A DNA stretch of 64,000 nucleotides from Gillisella taibaishanensis. Its GTDB lineage: Bacteria; Pseudomonadota; Alphaproteobacteria; Rhizobiales; Rhizobiaceae. The stretch spans positions 744,001 through 808,000 of the forward strand of contig NZ_MKIN01000022.1 in assembly GCF_001938985.1 (NCBI RefSeq), written 5' to 3'. The notes under the pieces were generated by a model. That model worked only from the letters and a program-made list of their open reading frames with translations. It was not told the DNA's origin and searched no databases. Both the position numbers and the translations under genes were made by a program. This document shows positions 25,199 through 34,580 of the stretch, piece after piece (position 1 is the stretch's first letter; every line of letters begins with the position of its first letter).

Positions 25199-26023
25199 TC
25201 AGCTCTGGCTCTGCGACTGGCTCTGGCCTGAGGTGACGATGCGGACCGTAACCGACATATCCTCTCCGGCGAGACCGATGCGCATGCCGGAAACCGGAGC
25301 GGCGTCGGCGTAGCTGAGGCCGGTGGCAAGGCGCACGTAGCGGGCGTCCGGGCAGACATTGTTGGCCGCGTCGAACCCGACCCAACCGAGCGAGGGCAGA
25401 TGCACCTCCGCCCAGGCGTGGGTTGCCGCCTGCTCTTCCACGCCTTCCATCATCAGATAGCCGGAAATGTAGCGGGCCGGCAGGTTCAGCAGCCTGGCAA
25501 CGGCGATCATGATATGGGCATGGTCCTGGCAGACGCCGGTTGCCGCCTCCAATGCCTGTTCGGCGCTGGTGTCGGTCGTGGTCGCGCCCGGCTCATACGC
25601 CACCTGCTCATGCACCCGCGCCATCAGGTCGTGCATCCTTGCAAGTTCGTTGTCGCCGGTCAGGCTCTTCGCCAGTTCGCGCAGCAGCTTGCCCGGCTTG
25701 GTGAGCGGCGTGTCGCGCAGATAAAGCCAGAGCGGCACATAACCGGTATGGGGGCCGTGAACGCCGGCCCTGTCCTCGGTCTCCACCTCGCCAGAGGCCA
25801 CGATTCGCACGCTTTTTGCCTCGCCTTCGAAGGAGACGAGATGGGTGTGATTGCCGAACTGGTCGTTGAACCCGGCCTCTACGGTGGCGCCATCGACAGC
25901 AATCGTCCAGGAGATAACGCGCAAGCCCGGATGTTCGATCGGCGTCAGCCTCAGCCGCTGCAGCGAAAACTGCACCGGCTCGTCATAGCTGTATTCCGTC
26001 ACATGGTTGATTTTCAGACGCAT
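25199..26023 (-). CDS. transglutaminase-like (bacterial N-terminal) protease-like protein
   Basis: A 274-residue protein. Residues 1-90 form the beta-rich 'bacterial transglutaminase-like N-terminal region' (MRLKINHVTEYSYDEPVQFS). Residues 150-230 are the papain-fold transglutaminase core: the catalytic cysteine in TGVCQDHAHIMI, the histidine in ATHAWAEVHLPSLGW and the aspartate in GFDAANN. A Gln/Ser-repeat tail ends the protein. It is the third gene of an operon with circularly permuted ATP-grasp and alpha-E genes, an arrangement predicted by others to make and process a peptide or peptide-like modification. ATG 26023 is chosen because homologous sequence begins there; the gene starts 14 bases after the alpha-E stop. 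Confidence 0.9.
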   Translation of the reverse strand: MRLKINHVTEYSYDEPVQFSLQRLRLTPIEHPGLRVISWTIAVDGATVEAGFNDQFGNHTHLVSFEGEAKSVRIVASGEVETEDRAGVHGPHTGYVPLWLYLRDTPLTKPGKLLRELAKSLTGDNELARMHDLMARVHEQVAYEPGATTTDTSAEQALEAATGVCQDHAHIMIAVARLLNLPARYISGYLMMEGVEEQAATHAWAEVHLPSLGWVGFDAANNVCPDARYVRLATGLSYADAAPVSGMRIGLAGEDMSVTVRIVTSGQSQSQSQS

Positions 26024-26036
26024 CCTGTGCCCCGCC

Positions 26037-26984
26037 TCACGCATAGAACCGGTAGCCCTCGTTAATCTCATGGCCCAGCCTGTTGTTGCGGGCAATGAAA
26101 CTATCGAGAAACTCGTGCAGACCCTGGTCCATGACCTGGGTGATATTGCTGGAATGCAGCGAAGCGCGAATGCTGTCGGCCGTGTCATGGGCCGGCAGGC
26201 GCTGGCCGTATTCCTTGGCGATATAGCCGAGATTGCTGACGATCTTCTCGTAGCAATAGGCTAGCGAGCGCGGCATCTGGCCGTTGAGGATCAGAAAATC
26301 CGCAATGTTGACCGCCAGATACTCGCCGTCATAAACCCAGCGATAAGAGCGATGCGCCGACACCGAGCGCAGGATCGATTCCCACTGGATGTTGTCGAGC
26401 GACGATCCGACCTGGGTCACGGACGGTAGCAGCACGTAATATTTCACGTCGAGAATGCGGCTGGTATTGTCCGCCCGCTCGATGAACGTGCCGATTCGGG
26501 CAAAATTGTAGATCTCGTTGCGCAACATCGAGCCGTGGAAGGCGCCGCGGATCAGCCCCGCCCGCCGTTTCACCGTATCGATGGTCTCCGGCAGGTCGGC
26601 CGATTTCAGCTTGCGCGACAGCAGCTGCTTCAGCTCGATCCAGCATTCGTTTGTGGCTTCCCAGGTCTCGCGCGTCAGCGCCGTGCGCACCATGCGGGCA
26701 TTGTTGCGGGCCGCGTCGATGCAGGACATCACGCTCGACGGATTGGCGGTGTCGCGCATCAGGAAGTCGATGGCGTCAGCCGCCGTCACCTTCGGATGGG
26801 CTTCGAGAAAAATATCGAGCACATCGGCGCTTTGCAGCACACCGGTCCAGTCATCCTCGGTGGCGCCGGAGCGGGTCAGCGAGACGCGCAACCCGGCATC
26901 GACCAGGCGAGCAATGTTTTCGGCCCGCTCGATGTAGCGGAACATCCAGAAGAGGCCATTTGCAGTTCTTCCCAGCATGACCAT
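26037..26984 (-). CDS. alpha-E domain protein (DUF403)
   Basis: A 315-residue all-helical protein of the alpha-E family. It begins MVMLGRTANGLFWMFRYIERAENIARLVD, where the FWM.RY.ERAEN block is the family hallmark, and contains a second FARIGTFIERADNTSRILDVKYY block near residue 165. The conserved Glu/Arg/Asp residues of the two repeats face each other in this family. The biochemical role is unknown; it always travels with circularly permuted ATP-grasp proteins. The start overlaps the preceding stop by one base (TGATG), showing tight translational coupling. Confidence 0.92.
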   Translation of the reverse strand: MVMLGRTANGLFWMFRYIERAENIARLVDAGLRVSLTRSGATEDDWTGVLQSADVLDIFLEAHPKVTAADAIDFLMRDTANPSSVMSCIDAARNNARMVRTALTRETWEATNECWIELKQLLSRKLKSADLPETIDTVKRRAGLIRGAFHGSMLRNEIYNFARIGTFIERADNTSRILDVKYYVLLPSVTQVGSSLDNIQWESILRSVSAHRSYRWVYDGEYLAVNIADFLILNGQMPRSLAYCYEKIVSNLGYIAKEYGQRLPAHDTADSIRASLHSSNITQVMDQGLHEFLDSFIARNNRLGHEINEGYRFYA

Positions 26985-28420
26985 CAGTCCTCCAGTACCC
27001 ACGTATCCTTGGTGCCGCCACCCTGGCTGGAATTGACCACCAGCGACCCCTGTTTCAGGGCCACGCGGGTCAAACCGCCGGGAATGATCTGCACCTTGTC
27101 GGACACGAGCACATAGGGCCTGAGGTCGACATGCCGGGGCGCGATGCCCTTGTTGACCAGGATCGGCACCGTGGACAGCGATAGCGTCGGCTGGGCGATG
27201 TAGTTGCTGGGCCGGCTCTTCAGCTTTTCGGCAAACAGCGCCCTCTCCTTCTTGCTGGCTGTCGGGCCGACCAGCATGCCGTAACCGCCGGAGCCGTGCA
27301 CTTCCTTGACGACAAGCTCTTCCAGATGCTCGAGAACGTAGGCAAGGCTATCGGCTTCCGAACAGCGCCAGGTCGGCACATTCTCGAGGATCGCCTTGCG
27401 GCCGGTGTAGAATTCGACGATCTCGGGCATGTAGGAATAGATCGCCTTGTCGTCGGAAATCCCGGTGCCGGGCGCATTGGCAATGGTGATATGGCCGGCG
27501 CGATAGACATCCATGATCCCGGGTATGCCGAGAGCCGAATCCGGCCGGAACGTCAGCGGATCGAGGAAATCGTCGTCGACCCGGCGATAGAGCACGTCGA
27601 TCGCCTCATAGCCGCGGGTGGTGCGCATTTTCACCTTGCCGTCGATGACGCGCAGGTCGGACCCTTCGACCAGTTCCACGCCCATCATGTCGGCCAGGAA
27701 GGAATGTTCGTAATAGGCGGAATTGTAGATGCCTGGCGTCAGGACAGCCACGCGCGGCTTGCCCTTGCAGCCGGGAGGCGCCAGAGACGCCAGCGACTGG
27801 CGCAGCAGATAAGGATAATCCTCGACCCGCTGGACCTTGTTGAGCTGAAACAGTTCCGGAAACATCTGCATCATGGTTTCGCGGTTTTCCAGCATATAGC
27901 TGACACCGGATGGCGTGCGGGCATTGTCCTCGAGCACGTAGAACTCGCCCTCGCCAGTGCGCACGATGTCGGTGCCGACGATATGGGTGTAGACGCCGCC
28001 CGGCGGGCGAAAGCCGATCATCTCGGGCAGGAAAGCATCGTTCTTCTCGATCAGCTCGCGGGGGATGCGGCCGGCCTTGATGATTTCCTGCTTGTGATAG
28101 ATGTCGTCGAGAAAGGCATTGAGCGCCAGCACGCGCTGCTCGATGCCCTGGGCCAGCTTGCGCCATTCCTGGCCGGAAATGATTCTGGGGATGAGATCGA
28201 AGGGAATAAGTTTTTCCGAGGAATCTTCATGACCGTAGACCGCGAAAGTGATGCCGGTCTTGCGGAAGATGGTTTCCGCATCCCGCGATTTCGCAATCAG
28301 GTGCTTGGGGTCCTGACTGGAATACCAGTCGAAATATTTTTGGTAGGGCCCGCGCGGACTGCCGTCCGCCCTAATCATTTCATCAAATGCCAATGGCGCT
28401 ATCCCCGTTGTTTTAGCCAT
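26984..28420 (-). CDS. circularly permuted ATP-grasp protein (DUF404/DUF407 type)
   Basis: A 478-residue predicted carboxylate-amine/thiol ligase. The family is recognised from VLEDNARTPSGVSYMLENRE, DVLYRRVDDDFLDP, NAPGTGISDDKAIYSYMPEI and VVKEVHGSGGYGMLVGP, which carry the nucleotide- and Mg-binding residues of the permuted ATP-grasp fold; the C-terminus HVDLRPYVLV...GGLTRVAL completes it. It is the first gene of the alpha-E/transglutaminase operon. By established comparative genomics this trio is thought to synthesise and cleave an amide-linked peptide, product unknown. ATG 28420 (MAKTTGIAPL) is chosen; an ORF extension to 28603 is not supported. No strong ribosome-binding site is visible. 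Confidence 0.92.
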   Translation of the reverse strand: MAKTTGIAPLAFDEMIRADGSPRGPYQKYFDWYSSQDPKHLIAKSRDAETIFRKTGITFAVYGHEDSSEKLIPFDLIPRIISGQEWRKLAQGIEQRVLALNAFLDDIYHKQEIIKAGRIPRELIEKNDAFLPEMIGFRPPGGVYTHIVGTDIVRTGEGEFYVLEDNARTPSGVSYMLENRETMMQMFPELFQLNKVQRVEDYPYLLRQSLASLAPPGCKGKPRVAVLTPGIYNSAYYEHSFLADMMGVELVEGSDLRVIDGKVKMRTTRGYEAIDVLYRRVDDDFLDPLTFRPDSALGIPGIMDVYRAGHITIANAPGTGISDDKAIYSYMPEIVEFYTGRKAILENVPTWRCSEADSLAYVLEHLEELVVKEVHGSGGYGMLVGPTASKKERALFAEKLKSRPSNYIAQPTLSLSTVPILVNKGIAPRHVDLRPYVLVSDKVQIIPGGLTRVALKQGSLVVNSSQGGGTKDTWVLED

Positions 28421-28758
28421 ATGAATACAGTGTCTTTTCCAATGCAAGAAGCGTGCACAGTCGCGACAAAATATTTCACGCCGGCGAAACCTGTTGAATG
28501 CTCGCCGAAAAACGAGGCGGCTGCCATCATCCTGATCAGATCTGCCCACGGATGAGGCGAAACCGACGCGCAAAAGAAACGCAGTTGCGAAAATTATAAG
28601 CAATTACCATGGGTTATAGTTCGCAACGCTAAATTATATACATCTGGCCTAAATTAGCGATTTATTCGCACTTTCCGTCTACTTATTTGTTGCAACGAAT
28701 ATGCGCCTGCAGCGCCGCCACGTCGCGGATCAGCGCCGGGACAGATGGGAGAGCTGTA
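28421..28758. other. divergent intergenic region, ATP-grasp operon / chemoreceptor
   Basis: AT-rich from 28590 to 28690, as expected for two promoters facing away from each other. No repeat, RNA gene or convincing operator is seen. Confidence 0.4.
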
Positions 28759-30471
28759 ATGGGTATCGACGCGTTTCAAGGTGCAAAGACGACCAGCAAG
28801 CTTTTGGCCCTGGAGGCCTTGAAGGCCAATATCATGGTCGCCGATGCCGGCCTCAACATTACCTATATGAACCCTGCCGTCATCGACTTGCTGAAAGAAG
28901 CGGAGCCCGACCTGAAGAAGGAATTGCCGCGGTTCAGCGTATCGACACTCATTGGCAGCAATATCGACGTCTTCCATAAGAACCCCGCCCACCAGCGCGG
29001 AATGCTGGCGGCACTGAAGCAGCGCCATGCCGCCACGATCCGGGTCGGCACCCGCGTGTTCGATCTTCTGGTGACGCCGCTGAAGAAGGGAAGCAAGGTC
29101 TACGGTTTCGTGGTTGAGTGGGCGGATGCCAAGGAGCGCCTGCTTAACTTAGACTATGCCGCCCAGATGGCCGCAATCAGCCGGTCGCAGGCGATTATTG
29201 AGTTCAGCGTCGATGGCGAGGTTCTGAGTGCCAACGACAATTTCCAGCAGATCCTCGGCTACCGGCTGAGCGAGATCAGCGGCAAGCATCACAGCATTTT
29301 CGTCTCCAAGGACTATGCCACCTCGCAGGAATACCGCGACTTCTGGCAGTCCTTGCGGAGCGGCAAATTTCAGGCGGCGGAATTCAAGCGCGTCACCAAG
29401 GACGGTCGCACGGTCATCATCGCCGCCTCCTACAATCCAATTCTCGACATGGACGGCAAGGTTGTCAAAGTGGTGAAATTTGCCACCGACGTCACGGCGC
29501 GCGTACAAACCGTCTCGGCGTTGGGAGACAGCCTCAAGCGGCTGTGTTCCGGCGATTTCGCCTTCCAGTTGACGGAACCCTTCGCTGCCGATTTCGAATT
29601 CCTGCGCCATGACCTCAACCGCTCGGTCTCGCAACTCGGAGATACGTTCAAGCTGATTGCGGCCAGCACGAGAGTGATGAGCGACGGCTCGCGCGAAATC
29701 AGCCAGGGCGTCAACGACCTGTCACGCCGCACCGAAACCCAGGCCGCCAGCCTGGAAGAAACCGCCGCGGCGCTCGATGAAGTCACGGCCAACGTCAATT
29801 CCTCAGCCCAGCGCGCTCAGGATGCCCGCACCGTTGCCGCCAAGGCCAAGGCCAATGCCGAAGCTTCGGCCAATGTCGTCGCCCAGGCGGTAGAGGCCAT
29901 GAGCCGGATCGAGGACAGCTCCTCGAAAATTTCCAATATCATCGGCGTGATTGACGAAATCGCCTTTCAGACCAACCTTTTGGCACTGAATGCCGGCGTT
30001 GAGGCGGCGCGTGCGGGCGAAGCCGGTCGTGGCTTTGCCGTTGTTGCCCAGGAAGTGCGTGAACTGGCCCAGCGTTCGGCCAAGGCCGCCAAGGAGATCA
30101 AGGACCTGATCCAAAACTCGACCACGGAAGTCGCAAGCGGCGTCAAGCTGGTCAGCGACACCGGCACGGCGCTGACCGACATCAGCGACCTCATCCTACA
30201 GGTCAACGATCACATCGTCGCCATCTCCACCGCCGCCCGGGAACAAGCAACCGGCCTTGGCGAAGTCAACAGCGCCGTCAACAGCATGGATCAGACCACC
30301 CAGCAGAATGCAGCCATGGTCGAGCAGAGCAGCGCCGCGGCCTCCACGCTGGCGTCAGAAAGCAACAAGCTGGTGGAGATGATCGGCCAGTTCAAGCTGT
30401 CGGGCACGGCGACTGCGGCCTCCGGCTTTGGCAGCCAGGCTCATACGCCCGCCCATGGGCGGGCCGCATGA
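28759..30471 (+). CDS. soluble PAS-PAS methyl-accepting chemotaxis protein
   Basis: A 570-residue chemoreceptor without membrane segments. Two PAS domains lie at about residues 20-125 and 140-255 (the second ends in the PAC-like [16 protein letters not shown]). A HAMP-like linker follows ([23 protein letters not shown]), then a cytoplasmic signalling domain with the conserved hairpin tip [31 protein letters not shown] around residue 410. Helical methylation regions flank the tip. It should signal through CheW/CheA to the flagellar motor in response to an internal cue such as redox or energy state; whether the PAS domains bind haem or FAD cannot be read here. ATG 28759 has GGAGAG upstream. No CheW-binding pentapeptide tail is present. 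Confidence 0.93.
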   Translation: MGIDAFQGAKTTSKLLALEALKANIMVADAGLNITYMNPAVIDLLKEAEPDLKKELPRFSVSTLIGSNIDVFHKNPAHQRGMLAALKQRHAATIRVGTRVFDLLVTPLKKGSKVYGFVVEWADAKERLLNLDYAAQMAAISRSQAIIEFSVDGEVLSANDNFQQILGYRLSEISGKHHSIFVSKDYATSQEYRDFWQSLRSGKFQAAEFKRVTKDGRTVIIAASYNPILDMDGKVVKVVKFATDVTARVQTVSALGDSLKRLCSGDFAFQLTEPFAADFEFLRHDLNRSVSQLGDTFKLIAASTRVMSDGSREISQGVNDLSRRTETQAASLEETAAALDEVTANVNSSAQRAQDARTVAAKAKANAEASANVVAQAVEAMSRIEDSSSKISNIIGVIDEIAFQTNLLALNAGVEAARAGEAGRGFAVVAQEVRELAQRSAKAAKEIKDLIQNSTTEVASGVKLVSDTGTALTDISDLILQVNDHIVAISTAAREQATGLGEVNSAVNSMDQTTQQNAAMVEQSSAAASTLASESNKLVEMIGQFKLSGTATAASGFGSQAHTPAHGRAA

Positions 30472-30910
30472 GGACCGCAGCCCCCCGCGTGCGCTATCCA
30501 TGCCAGACGCTTCTCGTTCCTTCCGCTGGCCCTCCCAAGCCACAGACCGCAGCCGGCCAGGACATGGTCTGCTGCGGTCACCTAAATTTGTCTTGGCGCC
30601 GAGACCGGTTGGCGCCACGATAAAAAAGGTATGGCGGCGACTTCTGCTGCGGGCCTGGCCTGCGAGCGTAACGCCGTTTGTGAGGCATCGGTGGTTCACG
30701 GCGCGGAACCGCCCGGTTTCGGCGTGAAATCGATTCCGATTTGCGGTTTTATACGGTAGGCTTGCGACAGGATTGTTCGAATCACGACATGCGGCGCAAC
30801 CGGGCCTTTTCCGCCCGCGCAACCGATGGTCTTTATGGGTCGGCAGCCACCGTTCCGGGCCCAATGTGGACCGGATGTGCATAAGTGGAAACGGCAGGGA
30901 AAGACAAAGC
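30472..30910. other. intergenic region with dispersed repeat
   Basis: About 440 bases with no supported gene. The 3' part contains a repeat at 30726-30761 also found at 35272-35307. The perfect palindrome GCCCGCCCATGGGCGGGC lies just before, inside the chemoreceptor 3' end (about 30449-30466), and may help end that transcript. Confidence 0.45.
30726..30761 (+). repeat. dispersed repeat, copy 1 (AATCGATTCCGATTT...TTATACGGTAGGCT)
   Basis: A 36-base element sharing its first 15 and last 14 bases with the element at 35272-35307 in the same orientation; the 6-base middle differs. The two copies bracket the 4.5-kb segment that holds the serine recombinase and accessory genes. Confidence 0.65.
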
Positions 30911-31867
30911 ATGAAGGACAAGGGCATGGGATCGCACGACGCGCCGGGCACGCAAATTGAGCCGACGCGGCGTACGCTGCTGGCCGGCATGGCAGCAGCA
31001 TTGGCCGCGCCGCTTGCCATACCCTCGAGAGCACTGGCTTTCGACATTCCGACCGAGCCGCGCCTGCTGCACCATGATTACATGAAGATGCGCGAGCGGT
31101 TCCACACGAGGCTGCTGCAGAAAGGCCCCGCCCCCGACAAATACGAGCCGCTGGAACCGCCGGAAGGCGCCAGCCGGATCTTCTATCGCTCCGGTCGCGG
31201 TGGCGAGCTGACGCTTGCTGCCTGGGTGTCCAACTACAAGCGCGAGCGCAAGTCCAGACCAGCCGTGTTGTTTCTGCATGGTGGCAACGCCATGGGCGCC
31301 GGCCAATGGACGCCGCTGAAGGGCTATATCGACGCCGGGTATGTGGTGATGATGCCGACGATGCGCGGCGAAAACGGCCAGATGGGTATCTTCTCCGGTT
31401 TCTATGACGAAGTGGACGATGTCCTCGCCGCCGCCGAGCGGCTGTCGCATCTGCCGGGCGTCGACCGCGAGCGCCTGTTTCTCGCCGGCCACAGCGTTGG
31501 CGGCACGCTTGCCATGCTCGGCGCGATGAGCACCCACCGCTTCCGCGCGGCTGTGCCGATTTCAGGCAATCCCAACGCATTCCGCTTCTTCAAGCGGTAC
31601 CCCGAAGATATCCGCTTCGACGACAGCCGCCCGCACGAATTCGAGGTGCGCAGCGCCGTCTGCTATGCCCATAGCTTCAAATGCCCGGTGAAGCTGCTAC
31701 ACGCCGAGACCGAAACCACCTTCGAAGACAATGCCGCCCTGCTCCTGAAACGGGCACGGGCCGCGGGTGCGACCATTTCTTCGGAAGAAGTGGAAGGCAA
31801 TCACAGCAGCGAAATCCCGCACGCCGTGGAGGCCAGCATGCAGTTCTTCAAGCAGGTCGCAGCGTGA
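30911..31867 (+). CDS. Tat-exported alpha/beta hydrolase (dienelactone hydrolase/prolyl oligopeptidase-like)
   Basis: A 318-residue predicted extracytoplasmic serine hydrolase. A twin-arginine signal is visible near residues 19-44 (PTRRTLLAGMAAALAAPLAI, cleavage after RALA). The alpha/beta-hydrolase fold shows LFLHGGNAMG (oxyanion region), the nucleophile elbow GHSVGG and the catalytic histidine in EGNHSSEIP; an acid in the HAETETTFED region would complete the triad. Substrate unknown; esters or peptides are both possible. ATG 30911 is used; ATG 30926 is an alternative. It ends 74 bases from the convergent serine recombinase. Confidence 0.85.
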   Translation: MKDKGMGSHDAPGTQIEPTRRTLLAGMAAALAAPLAIPSRALAFDIPTEPRLLHHDYMKMRERFHTRLLQKGPAPDKYEPLEPPEGASRIFYRSGRGGELTLAAWVSNYKRERKSRPAVLFLHGGNAMGAGQWTPLKGYIDAGYVVMMPTMRGENGQMGIFSGFYDEVDDVLAAAERLSHLPGVDRERLFLAGHSVGGTLAMLGAMSTHRFRAAVPISGNPNAFRFFKRYPEDIRFDDSRPHEFEVRSAVCYAHSFKCPVKLLHAETETTFEDNAALLLKRARAAGATISSEEVEGNHSSEIPHAVEASMQFFKQVAA

Positions 31868-31940
31868 CGGCTTGAAATTGCTTTAATCTAAACCGCGTCA
31901 CGACGAAGGACGCTGCGGCTTCAAGCTGCAACGTCCGCCG

Positions 31941-32507
31941 TCACTGGAAGGCCGTCTTACGCCTCAGCGCCCGATAGAGCGTTGCACGGCTGATGCCCAT
32001 GTCGCGCGCCGCCCGCTGCACGCTAAGCGCTCCTCCGCCGATAGCGCCGCGAACCTCCTCAAGATCCTGCATGCTGAGCTTCAGCGGCCGGCCGATGGCG
32101 CTGCCGCGCTGGCGTGCCGCCGACATGCCGGCGCGGGTACGCTCGGAAATCAGGCTGCGCTCGAACTCGGCCAAGGCACCCATGATGTGGAAAATCAGAA
32201 TGCCGCCGGCCGAGGCCGTATCGATGCATTCATTGATGGAATACAGCCCCACCCCCAGGTCTTCAAGGCTCTTCACCATCTCGATCAGATGCGAAAGCGA
32301 CCGGCCGAGCCGATCCAACCGCCAGATGACCAGCGTATCGCCCGGCATTAGCGCTGCCAGCGCCTGCGCCAAGCCCGGGCGGTTGCGGCTCGTTCCAGAC
32401 AGGCCCTGATCGGAAAAGATCTGGTCGCATCCGACATCTTTTAATGCCTTGAGTTGCAGATCGAGGTTCTGGTCACAGGTCGAAACGCGAGCATAGCCAA
32501 TACGCAT
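31941..32507 (-). CDS. serine recombinase (resolvase/invertase family)
   Basis: A 188-residue small serine recombinase of the Tn3 resolvase/Pin invertase group. The catalytic N-terminal domain begins MRIGYARVSTCDQNLDLQL, with the nucleophilic serine in RVST. Conserved LSGTSRNRPGL, LVIWRLDRLGRSLSHL and EFERSLISERTRAGMSAAR follow, and a C-terminal Hin-like helix-turn-helix (ALSVQRAARDMGISRATLYRAL) is intact. It could catalyse inversion or resolution of short DNA segments. No transposase or obvious crossover sites are seen beside it. It marks the left border of a rearranged accessory stretch (32.5-36 kb). ATG 32507 is chosen over 32516. Confidence 0.92.
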   Translation of the reverse strand: MRIGYARVSTCDQNLDLQLKALKDVGCDQIFSDQGLSGTSRNRPGLAQALAALMPGDTLVIWRLDRLGRSLSHLIEMVKSLEDLGVGLYSINECIDTASAGGILIFHIMGALAEFERSLISERTRAGMSAARQRGSAIGRPLKLSMQDLEEVRGAIGGGALSVQRAARDMGISRATLYRALRRKTAFQ

Positions 32508-32871
32508 TGATATCATTCACAACATGAAATTTGCCGCCCTAGCCCGGATGAATCCGTAGGAACGCGCCAAGAAGATGACGGAAGTAACCGTATCAGAATG
32601 GTTCCCTTTTAACCACAACTTATGGATACTAGCAATACAAAAATCTACCTGAGATTATTTTTTTGATGTCTGCGCAGTTCTGTCGAATGCATTTCTTGCA
32701 GGCGCAGGCGCGCAAGCAATGGCCAAACGCCCACCACCCCATGGCAGCATTCTAATCAAACAACATCTAAGGGTTGCATTTTCGAACTTTTGGGTTGCAA
32801 ATTGGAAGGCTTTCGAGACGGCGAGCGTCCCGAACAGTCTGACGAGACCCCAACCCAAGGATCTGAAAACC
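32508..32871. other. divergent region between recombinase and first 213-residue-family gene
   Basis: No gene is supported. It is AT-rich around 32620-32670. The open frame that starts at 32719 and runs into the next gene lacks a ribosome-binding site there and does not resemble the homologous copy upstream of its ATG. Confidence 0.4.
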
Positions 32872-33513
32872 ATGCAATTTTCCCTATCTCTCGAGTTCGA
32901 TACCGACGTTCTGAGCCTGATCAAGGACGCAGGGCAGCGTGTGGCAATTGCCAAGCCGGTCGGCTCCGGCGCCCCGAACGTCATCTGGGTCGATATCGAT
33001 CCCTTCCAGGTTACAACCATCGAATGGGAAGAAAACTACTGGATCTATGCTTCGACCGACAGCGTTGAACATGGCGCTTCTATCAATAAACTGAGCGAAG
33101 TCTCGCCGGGCCCGGCGCTGGATGGCGGTTATTACGAATTCACCAACAACAATATCTTCGGACCCTTCCGGAAAAACAACAGCGCGCTCTCGGTCGCCTC
33201 CGGCACCTTCGCCGCGATCAACAACATGGACTACGACCGCTACTCGTCCCTGACCTTCGGTCTCGCCCAGGACGCTCTGGTCAACAAGAAGCTGGAAGAG
33301 CGCAAGCCGATTTCGGCTCAGACCGTACTCGCCACCCAGTCGATCCGCATGACGCCCTTCACCTATGTCTACATCTGGTTGCAGGCCGAATTCGAAAGCC
33401 AGACGATCATCACCGAAATCGCCGGCACCCCCAGCATCGCCAAGTTCGGCGGCAGCGTCACCGAGATCAGCCTGAAATACGATCCGATCCACGGCATCTT
33501 CGCCGGCGTCTGA
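32872..33513 (+). CDS. unrecognised 213-residue family, copy 1
   Basis: A soluble protein with no signal peptide, beginning MQFSLSLEFDTDVLSLIKDA. It is about 70 per cent identical by eye to copy 2 (35306-35947) over its whole length; both are exactly 213 residues. Alternating hydrophobic/polar patterns suggest an all-beta fold, with a conserved tryptophan/tyrosine patch (IEWEENYWIYAS), a GGYYE...IFGPFRKNNS segment and a repeated ISAQTVLATQS block. I do not recognise the family and give no function; a secreted-toxin or lectin-like role would be speculation. AAGGAT lies about 10 bases before the ATG. Its neighbours are a serine recombinase (divergent) and a candidate toxin/immunity pair downstream. 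Confidence 0.75.
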   Translation: MQFSLSLEFDTDVLSLIKDAGQRVAIAKPVGSGAPNVIWVDIDPFQVTTIEWEENYWIYASTDSVEHGASINKLSEVSPGPALDGGYYEFTNNNIFGPFRKNNSALSVASGTFAAINNMDYDRYSSLTFGLAQDALVNKKLEERKPISAQTVLATQSIRMTPFTYVYIWLQAEFESQTIITEIAGTPSIAKFGGSVTEISLKYDPIHGIFAGV

Positions 33514-33790
33514 TCATAAACACGCTCGACCGCAAAGCCACCTTCCCCACCAAGGCCCTACCTTTGCGGCTGCGCGTCGGCGGCCGGTACTCCCACCCCT
33601 GCGTACCGGTCGCCGGTCAATCAACTCCGAAACCGACAGCAACCCGCGCAATCAAGTTCAGCGAGCTTGCGGCAACGCGATACGCCAGAACGAAACAATG
33701 GCTCAGGCCAGAAGGATCGGACACATTTGAAGATCGCAACAAGATGAAGCCGCGCTCGTCGATCCAAACACGGAAAATAGGAAACGACCG

Positions 33791-34138
33791 ATGACAACCT
33801 ACTATCGCTTAGGGAATTTCACGCCCATGAATTTCACACCACGCGATCCACAAGATCTCCAGGGCTATGCTCGCGGCCTCTCCGTTTCAACAACACTCCC
33901 TCTGAACCGAGCGCAGATGCTCGACGATGATACATTCACAATCGTCTCGGCGATTGCAACGCCAACGGCTAACGATCCCAACCATCACTCCGTTCGTCCA
34001 ACTGAAGGCGGGAACGTCGCCTTGACACAATGGGCCCAAACCAGAGCCGCTTTGGCCGACGACAACAGTTGGGACAATCCAGCTGTCAGCAATTATTCGA
34101 ATGACCTTTATGATTCAAGAACGGGACAGGTGAACTGA
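33791..34138 (+). CDS. candidate polymorphic-toxin C-terminal-domain protein
   Basis: A 115-residue unrecognised protein starting MTTYYRLGNFTPMNFTPRDP. The TYYRLG and GLSVSTTLP segments in the first 40 residues are reminiscent of toxin domains that begin with a Tyr-Arg motif, and the Asn/Thr/Asp-rich C-terminus (NHHSVRPTEGGN, NYSNDLYDSRTG) fits an effector more than a housekeeping protein. AGGAAA precedes the ATG. The next gene starts one base after its stop and is DUF5071-like, a type often found beside toxins. The toxin assignment is an inference from this coupling and from weak sequence likeness; it lacks any delivery domain and might be a stand-alone or orphaned module. Confidence 0.6.
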   Translation: MTTYYRLGNFTPMNFTPRDPQDLQGYARGLSVSTTLPLNRAQMLDDDTFTIVSAIATPTANDPNHHSVRPTEGGNVALTQWAQTRAALADDNSWDNPAVSNYSNDLYDSRTGQVN

Positions 34139-34139
34139 G

Positions 34140-34577
34140 ATGGAACGAGATTTGACTTGGATCGCGAAAGTAGTGCCTGACTTCGATTTATCGCGTATCC
34201 CCAGTGACCTGCATGAGTTCATACCGGCAGACAAAACTGACCTCGAAGCGGTCACCGCCCTTAAAGCCAGTCTCTATGAACGGCTACGGCCGATCCTGCC
34301 CGTCCTGCTGACCTGGATGCAGGATTTGAACTGGCCTGTCGCCCAGGCGTTGGTGCCTGTGCTGGCATCCATAGGCGCACACCTCGTCAAGGATCTGGAG
34401 CCAATTCTGCATTCCGAGGACGAAATGTGGAAATACTGGATTCTAACCTGCTTGGTGGACACTCCCGATGGCGCGCTAGCCAAGGCGCTGCAACCGGCTC
34501 TTCAGAAAATTGAACCGGGAGAAAGCGAAGACATAAGAGCCATTATTTCCTCCATCCGCACAAGGCACTTCACGTGA
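34140..34577 (+). CDS. DUF5071-like protein, candidate immunity protein
   Basis: A 145-residue helical protein. The central segment LPVLLTWMQDLNWPVAQALV followed by EPILHSEDEMWKYWILTCLV matches the DUF5071 pattern (LLxWLQDxNWPVA and DDxxWKYWI), a HEAT-like repeat domain common in predicted immunity proteins of polymorphic toxin systems. It starts one base after the stop of the upstream gene, so the two are translated together. The inferred role is binding and neutralising the upstream product. The short hairpin repeats at 34581-34676 directly follow its stop. Confidence 0.75.
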   Translation: MERDLTWIAKVVPDFDLSRIPSDLHEFIPADKTDLEAVTALKASLYERLRPILPVLLTWMQDLNWPVAQALVPVLASIGAHLVKDLEPILHSEDEMWKYWILTCLVDTPDGALAKALQPALQKIEPGESEDIRAIISSIRTRHFT

Positions 34578-34580
34578 TAG

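Noticed and set aside
31941..32507. Complete transposon or insertion sequence around the serine recombinase
   Set aside because: No transposase, terminal inverted repeats or target-site duplication could be found around it.
33564..33794. 76-codon frame ending in an ATGA overlap with the candidate toxin gene
   Set aside because: The overlap is tempting, but the Arg/Pro/Thr-rich product looks non-coding and the TTG start has no ribosome-binding site; it could be remnant N-terminal sequence of a longer toxin.
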